NCBI GenBank assembly: GCA_902595115.1
Contig: CACJOS010000002.1
Coordinates: 1 to 34,377, forward strand
Reading direction: 5' to 3'
DNA length: 34,377 nt
Source of the DNA: an uncultured Pelagibacteraceae bacterium
GTDB lineage: Bacteria; Pseudomonadota; Alphaproteobacteria; Pelagibacterales; Pelagibacteraceae
Part shown: one piece after another, positions 26,258 to 31,732 of the stretch
Layout: every line of letters starts with the position of its first letter
Numbering within the stretch: the first letter of the stretch is position 1
Program-made: the position numbers and the translations under genes
Notes under the pieces: model-generated
Database searches by the model: none
Told to the model about the DNA's origin: nothing
The model's input: the letters and a program-made list of their open reading frames with translations, nothing else

Positions 26258-27085
26258 TCAACTTATTTGTATTGGTGGATACTTTAAGATAATCTCATTC
26301 ATCCATTCATTTATCTGATTTATTCTATTGGTCGAGGATGGATGTGTACTCATAAATTCTGGAGGTTCTTGACCTTTGTTAGCTTCTCTCATTCTCTCCC
26401 AAATTTTTGTAGTTTCTCTAATATCGAAACCTGATAAAGAAGAGAAAATTAATCCTAAATAATCTGCCTCCGTTTCTTGTTTACGATTAAATGGATTCAT
26501 CAAGCCTAATTGTGCCAACAAACCAACAGTATCCATTCCTGTAGTTCGGTTTACTTGACTTATTTTACCACCAGTTAATATATCTGTTATTTGAATTGTT
26601 GTTTTCATAAGAACTCCTCTGCTAGCTCTTTCTACAGAATGTTTAGCAACAGCATGAGCAACTTCATGACCCATAACAGCAGCAAGACCATTTTTATTTT
26701 TAGTAATATCCAGTAATCCTGTGTAAACTGCTATTTTACCACCTGGCATACACCATGCATTTTTAATTTTCTTGTTATCAATTAGAATATACTCCCATTG
26801 AAAATTAGTTGTTGGGTCTTTAAGATTCTGTTTATAGAAATATTCGCTTATGGAGTCCTCCATTTTACTACCTATCTCTTTAATTTCTTTAAGTGTGCTT
26901 CCATCAGTAATTAGTTTTTCTTTCTCCTTAACTTTTTCATAAATTTGAGCAGCTTGTGCATTTAATTTTGACTCGGGTATCAATTTAAGCTGTTTTCGCT
27001 CGGTTATAGGTGCCGAACCACAAGAATTTAATAAAAATCCACCACAACCGCATCCAATATACTTTATAAAATTACGTCTGTTCAT
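26258..27085 (-). CDS. M48 family metalloprotease with Tat/lipoprotein-type signal
   Basis: A 275-residue zinc protease of the M48 (BepA/LoiP-like) group, probably periplasmic. The zinc motif is H140-E141-V-A-H144 in MGHEVAHAVAKHS, and the third ligand is E204 in QETEADYLG. The N-terminus MNRRNFIKYIGCGCGGFLLNSC has a twin-arginine motif (RRNFIK) and a lipobox-like LNSC ending at C22, so export as a folded lipoprotein via TatABC (12077-13270) is likely. BepA-like relatives act in outer-membrane protein quality control. The C-terminal TPR domain of BepA is absent. Confidence 0.9.
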   Translation of the reverse strand: MNRRNFIKYIGCGCGGFLLNSCGSAPITERKQLKLIPESKLNAQAAQIYEKVKEKEKLITDGSTLKEIKEIGSKMEDSISEYFYKQNLKDPTTNFQWEYILIDNKKIKNAWCMPGGKIAVYTGLLDITKNKNGLAAVMGHEVAHAVAKHSVERASRGVLMKTTIQITDILTGGKISQVNRTTGMDTVGLLAQLGLMNPFNRKQETEADYLGLIFSSLSGFDIRETTKIWERMREANKGQEPPEFMSTHPSSTNRINQINEWMNEIILKYPPIQIS

Positions 27086-27144
27086 TTTGAATTAGATTTT
27101 AAAATAATATTATTATATTATCAATATCAGCATTAACAAAGAAA

Positions 27145-27750
27145 ATGAAAAAAAAAATTTCAATTCTTAACAAACTACGAAACTACTTTATCGCAGGTAT
27201 AGTTGCAATTATACCCATAGGTATCACTTTATACTTGACTATGTTTATAATTGACATCTCCTCAAAACTTATACCTAAAGAAATTAATCCTAATAACTAT
27301 CTACCTTTTTCAATACCTGGTCTAGAAATTATTATATCTATTATTGTAATTACCTTTATTGGAGGTATCTCGGTATCATTTATTGGAAAAAAAATTTTAC
27401 AATTAATTAATGATCTCTTTAAAAGAATACCATTCTTAAGAACGATATATTCTGCAATAAATCAAATGACAGAAAGTTTTACTACAAAAGATAAAAGTAA
27501 AAAAAGTGTTGTTTTAGTTGAATATCCAAGAAAGGGAAGTTGGGCAGTTGGTTTTGCAACCAAAGATAATCAGGGTGAAATTTCCAAAAAGACAAGCACA
27601 GAATTAATTAATGTATTTGTACCAACCACACCAAACCCAACCAGTGGTTTTTTATTAATGTTCCCCAAAAAAGAAATTATATATTTAGATATGACATTTG
27701 AGGAAGCTTCTAAATTTATAGTGTCAGCTGGAACATCCAATACAAAATAA
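27145..27750 (+). CDS. DUF502 family membrane protein
   Basis: A 201-residue protein with two membrane helices (YFIAGIVAIIPIGITLYLTMFII and GLEIIISIIVITFIGGISVSFIG) followed by the conserved DUF502 blocks RIPFLRTIYSAINQMTES, VLVEYPRKGSWAVGF and VFVPTTPNPTSGFLLMFPKKEI. The family is widespread but its function is unsettled. It converges on recG with 1 nt between stops, a neighbour pair common in alphaproteobacteria. It is divergent from the M48 gene across a 59-nt gap. Confidence 0.9.
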   Translation: MKKKISILNKLRNYFIAGIVAIIPIGITLYLTMFIIDISSKLIPKEINPNNYLPFSIPGLEIIISIIVITFIGGISVSFIGKKILQLINDLFKRIPFLRTIYSAINQMTESFTTKDKSKKSVVLVEYPRKGSWAVGFATKDNQGEISKKTSTELINVFVPTTPNPTSGFLLMFPKKEIIYLDMTFEEASKFIVSAGTSNTK

Positions 27751-27751
27751 T

Positions 27752-29791
27752 TTAAATTATATCGTTTAAAATATCTGCACGATCATAAAGTTTTAACAAA
27801 GATAAATATTTATCTAAATTTTCGTCTCTTTTTTCTATTTTTTTAACCTCTTTTTCAGCGAGAATAAATAAATCTTCATTTAAAATAGGATCAGCTAATC
27901 TAAAGTTTTTAATCCCACTTTGTTTAAAACCTAATAAATCGCCATACCCTCTTAATTTCATATCCTCTTCAGATATTTTAAATCCGTCGTTACTTGACTT
28001 TAGAATATTAATTCTTTTTTTTGCATTCTCGCTTAAATTTGTTTTAAACATTAAAATACAAAAAGATTCTTTTGAACCACGACCAACTCTACCTCTTAAT
28101 TGATGAAGTTGTGAAAGACCAAACTTATTAGCATTTTCAATTATAATTACATTGGCGTTTGGAAAATCAATACCAACTTCAATTACAGTTGTGGACACTA
28201 TTATGTCTATTTTTTTATTTAAAAAATTTGATAAAATTTTATCTTTTTCAACTTTATTAAGTTCGCCATGTAAAAGTCCAACTTTTTTTTTAAAAATTTT
28301 TTCTAATATTTCATATCTTTTTATTGATGATTGATGATCAACTTTTTTTGACTCATCAATTAATGGACATACCCAAAAAACTTGATTGCCGTTGTGAATT
28401 TGTTTTTTTACAAAATTAATTATATCTTTAATATTTTTTTCGTTCTTGCTGTACGTTTTTATTTGTTTTCTATTTTGGGGTTTAGATTTTATTATAGAGG
28501 TGTCCATATCTCCATAAATAGTCATAATCATGGTTCTAGGTATTGGTGTTGCTGACATTACTAATACATCACAATTTTTTCCTGCCTTATCTGATAATTT
28601 TTTTCTTTGTTTTACCCCAAATTTATGTTGTTCATCTATTATAATTAAGCCAAGTTTATTATATTTAATTTTTTCTTGAAAAAGCGCGTGGGTACCAATT
28701 AATAAATCAATTTTTGCACTTGATAAATCCTCTAAGATTTTTTTTCTATCTTTGTAATCGGTTTTTCCTGTTAACAATTTTACTATTATATTTTTAGGTA
28801 AAACATCCTTTGCTAGTTTATAGTGTTGCTGAGCTAATATTTCCGTAGGAGACATAAATGCTACTTGAAACTTACTTTGTATGACATTTAATGATGCAAT
28901 TAATGAAACGATTGTTTTTCCACTACCAACATCTCCTTGTAGTAGTCTAAACATTTTTTTATCTGATCTTAAATCTTTATTAATCTCGTTAATAGTTTTT
29001 ATTTGATCACTCGTTAAATTGTAGTTAACATTTTTAAGAATTGATTTTATTGGTTTATTATCAAAATTTTTTTTTACCTTCTTAATTTTTTTTATTTTCC
29101 TTCTTATTCTAGAACTTACTAGAAAGTTTGAAAAAATTTCATCGAAAATAAGTCTATTCAAAAAATCCCCTTTTTTATTAAAATATTTAGGATCATGCAG
29201 TTGCATCATAGAATTTTTCCATGAAATATTATTAAATTTATTTTGGATATCCTTACTTAACCATTCATCAAGATCGGGTAAATCTTTAAGAACACTGCTC
29301 ATAATTTTTTGATATTTTTTTTCCGTTATCCCTTCAGTTAAACTATATTTAGAATGAATTTTTTTTATAGAATTTATATTTGTAGATACATGTGTAGGAT
29401 TTACTATCTGATATCTATTATTATAATAATTAACCTTACCGCTTATGGTTATCTCATGATCTATAGGAAGTATTTTTCTTATGTACCCTTCATAACTATT
29501 AAAAAAAATACAATCCAACTTACCGGTTTCATCTTCACATATAACTTTATTTGGGAGATTTCTTATTCTTGGAAAGTTATATTTTTTTACCAAGACCTTT
29601 AATGTTTGTACTTTTCCAACCTCAAGTTCATTAACTTTAAAAATTTTGCTTCTATCTACATAATCTCTTGGCAAGTTCCATAGAAGATCGAAAATAGTAT
29701 TTATGTTCTTTTTTTTTAATAAATTAGCTGTTTTTGTACCTACGCCATTAATACTATTTATATTTGAAAGTAAGTATTCTATACCATTCAT
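27752..29791 (-). CDS. recG: ATP-dependent DNA helicase RecG
   Basis: A 679-residue branched-DNA translocase that regresses stalled forks. It has an N-terminal wedge/OB domain (INGVGTKTANLLKKKNI, then WNLPRDYVDRSK) and a helicase core with Walker A LLQGDVGSGKTIVSLI, DEQH box IIDEQHKFGVKQR, MSATPIPRTM and QLRGRVGRGSKESFC. The length is normal. Its ATG lies only 17 bp from the divergent sdhE start. Confidence 0.96.
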   Translation of the reverse strand: MNGIEYLLSNINSINGVGTKTANLLKKKNINTIFDLLWNLPRDYVDRSKIFKVNELEVGKVQTLKVLVKKYNFPRIRNLPNKVICEDETGKLDCIFFNSYEGYIRKILPIDHEITISGKVNYYNNRYQIVNPTHVSTNINSIKKIHSKYSLTEGITEKKYQKIMSSVLKDLPDLDEWLSKDIQNKFNNISWKNSMMQLHDPKYFNKKGDFLNRLIFDEIFSNFLVSSRIRRKIKKIKKVKKNFDNKPIKSILKNVNYNLTSDQIKTINEINKDLRSDKKMFRLLQGDVGSGKTIVSLIASLNVIQSKFQVAFMSPTEILAQQHYKLAKDVLPKNIIVKLLTGKTDYKDRKKILEDLSSAKIDLLIGTHALFQEKIKYNKLGLIIIDEQHKFGVKQRKKLSDKAGKNCDVLVMSATPIPRTMIMTIYGDMDTSIIKSKPQNRKQIKTYSKNEKNIKDIINFVKKQIHNGNQVFWVCPLIDESKKVDHQSSIKRYEILEKIFKKKVGLLHGELNKVEKDKILSNFLNKKIDIIVSTTVIEVGIDFPNANVIIIENANKFGLSQLHQLRGRVGRGSKESFCILMFKTNLSENAKKRINILKSSNDGFKISEEDMKLRGYGDLLGFKQSGIKNFRLADPILNEDLFILAEKEVKKIEKRDENLDKYLSLLKLYDRADILNDII

Positions 29792-29808
29792 TATTTATAT
29801 ATATAGGC

Positions 29809-30063
29809 ATGTCGAGAAATAAAGAAGAGATTAAAAATAAAATAATTTATAGAAGTTCATACAGAGGAACTAAAGAAATGGATATATTAATGACTAATTT
29901 CGTAAAAAATATAATCGACAATCTTAGTCATGATCAATTAATACATCTTGATGAATTTGTAAATTATGACGATGAGGTTTTAAAATCGCTAAAGAATAAT
30001 GAATCAGATCTGAATATAAATCCAAAGCTAAATTATATTTTAGAAAAGTTTCAAAAGTTTTAA
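29809..30063 (+). CDS. sdhE: Succinate dehydrogenase assembly factor SdhE (FAD assembly factor)
   Basis: An 84-residue protein that helps attach FAD to the succinate dehydrogenase flavoprotein. The family signature is RSSYRGTKEMDILM (R19, G20, E23). The ATG at 29809 is chosen because the conserved region begins there; the longer reading from 29764 runs antisense into recG. It is divergent from recG, and it ends 4 nt before the convergent tRNA-Ser. In other alphaproteobacteria mfd often follows; here a tRNA-Ser and accessory DNA follow instead. Confidence 0.88.
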   Translation: MSRNKEEIKNKIIYRSSYRGTKEMDILMTNFVKNIIDNLSHDQLIHLDEFVNYDDEVLKSLKNNESDLNINPKLNYILEKFQKF

Positions 30064-30067
30064 TTTA

Positions 30068-30157
30068 TGGCGGAGAGACTGGGATTCGAACCCAGGAAAG
30101 AGTTGCCCCTTTGCCGGTTTTCAAGACCGGTGCTTTCAACCGCTCAGCCATCTCTCC
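30068..30157 (-). tRNA. tRNA-Ser (anticodon TGA)
   Basis: A 90-nt class II tRNA on the minus strand. The acceptor GGAGAGA pairs with TCTCTCC, the anticodon stem is CCGGT/ACCGG around loop CTTGAAA with anticodon TGA at 30121-30123, and there is the long variable arm expected for serine, a GGTTCGAAT T loop, discriminator G and encoded CCA at 30068-30070. Its 5' half (30119-30157) is perfectly repeated at 31576-31614. It converges on sdhE with a 4-nt gap. Confidence 0.97.
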
Positions 30158-30258
30158 GTTTGCTAGGTTTTATTAGTATAATTTATAATTTCAACAAAAA
30201 AACAGCGATAATTATTTTAAAAATTTTACCTTTCGTTCTAGTTTCGCTCTAGTTATCC
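30119..30258 (-). repeat. Direct repeat copy A: tRNA-Ser 5' half plus upstream region
   Basis: The 39 bp 30119-30157 (tRNA positions 1 to 38, acceptor strand through the end of the anticodon loop) are identical to 31576-31614 at an offset of 1,457 bp. The following roughly 100 bp, which is the promoter side of the tRNA, match copy B at about three quarters of positions with a single one-base gap (hand alignment). Conserved parts include the run around TTTTTTTGTTGAA and ATAAAACC just before the tRNA start on the minus strand. Confidence 0.9.
30235..30254. repeat. 20-bp motif, copy 1 of 3
   Basis: GTTCTAGTTTCGCTCTAGTT lies at the far edge of tRNA-Ser upstream repeat A. It matches 31441-31460 at 19 of 20 bases and 31691-31710 at 15 of 20. 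On the minus strand it is part of a near-tandem 11-bp repeat (CTAGAGCGAAA, CTAGAACGAAA). Confidence 0.75.
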
Positions 30259-30318
30259 TATAAAATCCTATAACCAAGCTTCATTGAGTCTAGTATTGGA
30301 ATTTGGTAATCTTCGATT

Positions 30319-30789
30319 GTGAAAAAAATTTTATTTATTCTAATATTTTTTATTATTGGTTTTAATAGCATATCATATGCCTTTATTTCAAAAGATATCA
30401 TTTTAAATTGCGAACCTAAAGATGAGTACTTTAAAGACACTTATAAAAAGATTAAATATTTTAAATTCGATAGTTCAGGTGAAGATGATAATATTGAATT
30501 TGAGTGGGATGCAGTTGAGAAAAAATTTATGAGAGAAAAAAATACAAGTTTGAAGGTTAAGGAAGAAACATTTCATATAATTGATTGGGATTATTATCCA
30601 GAGACAAAAGATTACAGATATAGAGAAATATACATTATAGACAGAGTAAACGGTACTCTGACTGCAGATATGGATCAATTAATTAAAAAAAATTATAAAT
30701 TTAATAAGCATCGTAAAACAACATATTTTCAATGTAAAAAAATAAGAAAAAACAAACTTCCAAAAAAAATAATAAAGAAAAAATTTTAA
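30319..30789 (+). CDS. Small exported protein, unknown function (two conserved-position Cys)
   Basis: A 156-residue protein with a clear signal peptide (MKKILFILIFFIIGFNSISYA, residues 1-21), then ILNCEPKDE with C31 and a C-terminal TTYFQCKKI with a second Cys, so one periplasmic disulfide is possible. A middle block, EIYIIDRVNGTLTADM, looks beta-strand rich, and the tail is very basic. The start is GTG at 30319. The family is not recognised. Its plan (signal, early Cys, Y-K-F-D segment, late Cys) resembles that of the exported protein at 31062. It lies in the putative tRNA-Ser insertion. Confidence 0.65.
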   Translation: MKKILFILIFFIIGFNSISYAFISKDIILNCEPKDEYFKDTYKKIKYFKFDSSGEDDNIEFEWDAVEKKFMREKNTSLKVKEETFHIIDWDYYPETKDYRYREIYIIDRVNGTLTADMDQLIKKNYKFNKHRKTTYFQCKKIRKNKLPKKIIKKKF

Positions 30790-30793
30790 ATAA

Positions 30794-30979
30794 ATGACTA
30801 TAAATAAAAAATTTGTTCTCAGAATATATATTGTTTTAGCTGTATGTTGGTCTTCTTGGTGGTTAATTCGAATTGGAAATAGATACGATGGTATAATGGA
30901 CAGCACTATAATGATAAATGCAATTGTACCAATACCATTATATTTTGCTTTAAGATGGGTTTTGAACGCATTAAAATAA
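30794..30979 (+). CDS. Small membrane protein, unknown function
   Basis: A 61-residue hydrophobic protein with two likely membrane segments (VLRIYIVLAVCWSSWWLIRI and MINAIVPIPLYFALRWVL). It begins 4 nt after the preceding exported-protein gene and so is probably co-transcribed with it. The family is not recognised. Short, AT-rich and hydrophobic reading frames can arise by chance, but the ATG, the tight spacing and the two well-formed helices support a real gene. Confidence 0.5.
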   Translation: MTINKKFVLRIYIVLAVCWSSWWLIRIGNRYDGIMDSTIMINAIVPIPLYFALRWVLNALK

Positions 30980-31061
30980 TTATTATCTATACTAATTTTA
31001 ATATCATTTTTTTAACAAAGTTAAGTCTAATTAACACCAATTAATTATATTATGTAGGGAT

Positions 31062-31430
31062 ATGAGATTTTTCATATTATTCCTTTTAATCCCAACATTT
31101 ATTCACGCTGATCAAGGTGTAAATATATCTTGTGTAAATATGAAGAACTTGTTGGATAAAGATTACATAATTTACAAATATAAGTTTGATGTAACTACAT
31201 TTCAATATTTTGATCATAATAAAAATCTTTATGTAGAAGTGCCAAATAAAGATTTAATTATAAAAAAAGATTTCTTTGCAGCTAGGTTTCCTGAATATGA
31301 ATTGGGTTTTCAAATTAATGAATTTGAGGGAAAAAAAGATCCAATTATGTCTATGTCAAAGTATGATTATATAAATGATAAATTTTTGGATCACTATTTA
31401 TGTGATGTAAAAGTTGCTGAGATTAATTAG
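31062..31430 (+). CDS. Small exported protein, unknown function
   Basis: A 122-residue protein with a signal peptide (MRFFILFLLIPTFIHA, cleavage before DQG), an early Cys (C24 in NISCVNMKN), a YKYKFDVTTFQYFD segment and a late Cys in DHYLCDVKVAE. A weak SD (AGGG) lies 5 nt before the ATG. The family is not recognised. Its architecture parallels the protein at 30319, suggesting distant paralogs of one periplasmic fold. It follows 82 nt of non-coding sequence and is the last gene before the tRNA-half repeat. Confidence 0.6.
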   Translation: MRFFILFLLIPTFIHADQGVNISCVNMKNLLDKDYIIYKYKFDVTTFQYFDHNKNLYVEVPNKDLIIKKDFFAARFPEYELGFQINEFEGKKDPIMSMSKYDYINDKFLDHYLCDVKVAEIN

Positions 31431-31440
31431 TTAATTTCTC

Positions 31441-31460
31441 GTACTAGTTTCGCTCTAGTT
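31441..31460. repeat. 20-bp motif, copy 2 of 3
   Basis: GTACTAGTTTCGCTCTAGTT is nearly identical to 30235-30254 but here stands without the rest of the tRNA-Ser upstream repeat, 11 nt after the exported-protein stop. It may mark the end of an earlier insertion or a protein-binding site. Confidence 0.7.
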
Positions 31461-31511
31461 TTGTAGCTTAGGCAAGTCAAGAATGATGCGTTTTTCGTAA
31501 AAGCTAAATTT

Positions 31512-31532
31512 AAAAAAATAAGCAATGGCTTA
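31512..31532 (-). terminator. Hairpin plus T7 downstream of the tRNA-Ser half copy
   Basis: On the minus strand TAAGC, a 4-nt loop and GCTTA are followed by seven T residues (stem 31519-31523 and 31528-31532, tract 31512-31518). This has the form of a short intrinsic terminator. It would end any transcript started from the tRNA-Ser-like promoter of copy B. The 5-bp stem is weak. Confidence 0.45.
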
Positions 31533-31614
31533 ATTTGTAAGTGTATTGTCGTAAAGGGGTAGGGGTTACTTGGAATTTCAAGACCGGTGCTTTCAACCGC
31601 TCAGCCATCTCTCC
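31512..31614 (-). ncRNA. Candidate chimeric RNA: tRNA-Ser 5' half plus novel 3' part
   Basis: The copy B promoter region could drive a transcript of about 103 nt beginning like tRNA-Ser (acceptor strand, D arm, 5' anticodon strand and loop). It continues into unrelated sequence with a C-rich stretch (CCCCTACCCC inside a GTAA/TTAC stem) and ends at the hairpin plus U7. It cannot form a tRNA because the 3' halves of the acceptor and anticodon stems and the whole T arm are missing. It could equally be a silent tRNA remnant. Confidence 0.3.
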
Positions 31615-31714
31615 ATTAACAAGGTTTTATAAGTAAAATAATTAAATTCAACAAAAAAACAGACATTTTTTTTTGAAAATTTTACCTGGCGTACAAGTTT
31701 TGTTCAAGTTATCG
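31576..31714 (-). repeat. Direct repeat copy B: tRNA-Ser 5' half remnant plus upstream region
   Basis: 31576-31614 equals tRNA-Ser positions 1 to 38 with no mismatch to the intact gene, then sequence departs abruptly. The upstream side 31615-31714 matches 30158-30258 at about three quarters of positions. Perfect tRNA identity beside a diverged flank implies either strong constraint, gene conversion, or use as a recombination site. Confidence 0.9.
31691..31710. repeat. 20-bp motif, copy 3 of 3 (diverged)
   Basis: GTACAAGTTTTGTTCAAGTT lies at the outer edge of repeat B and differs from copy 1 at 5 positions. The changes create a TTGTTC box on the plus strand that may serve the downstream restriction gene. 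Confidence 0.6.
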
Positions 31715-31728
31715 TATAGTTATATACT
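31700..31728 (+). promoter_or_regulatory. Possible promoter of the restriction-modification gene
   Basis: TTGTTC (31700-31705), a 17-nt spacer and TATACT (31723-31728) sit only 4 nt before the ATG at 31733, and no Shine-Dalgarno is present. The message would then be nearly leaderless. An alternative -10, TATAGT at 31715-31720, lacks a good -35. Confidence 0.35.
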
Positions 31729-31732
31729 TGCT

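Larger units (their letters stand above)
30119..31575. mobile_element. Putative 1,457-bp insertion at the tRNA-Ser anticodon loop
   Basis: This is the segment between the two tRNA-Ser half copies. Repeat identity stops exactly at the 3' edge of the anticodon loop, a known crossover point for tyrosine recombinases. If the original gene was the 3' half at 30068 joined to the 5' half at 31576-31614, this segment was inserted and its left end rebuilt the 5' half and promoter. It carries three small unrecognised genes and no integrase, so it would be a decayed or non-autonomous element. A local segmental duplication is the alternative. Confidence 0.42.
31431..31732. other. Non-coding interval between exported-protein gene and restriction gene
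   Basis: These roughly 300 bp have no convincing ORF. They contain the 20-bp motif copy 2 (31441-31460), unique sequence with a terminator-like hairpin (31512-31532), the tRNA-Ser 5' half (31576-31614), its diverged upstream repeat (31615-31714) with motif copy 3 (31691-31710), and promoter-like boxes for the next gene. Confidence 0.7.

Noticed and set aside
29764-29808. Longer sdhE starting inside recG
   Set aside because: The added residues are antisense to recG and lie before the conserved SdhE region; the ATG at 29809 fits the family.
30067-30252. A 61-residue reading frame starting MAERLGFEPR beside sdhE
   Set aside because: It is the antisense translation of tRNA-Ser and its upstream region, a well-known false call.
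31461-31575. Tail of an integrase gene beside the tRNA-Ser half copy
   Set aside because: All three plus-strand frames have early stops, and no tyrosine-recombinase motif is visible on either strand.
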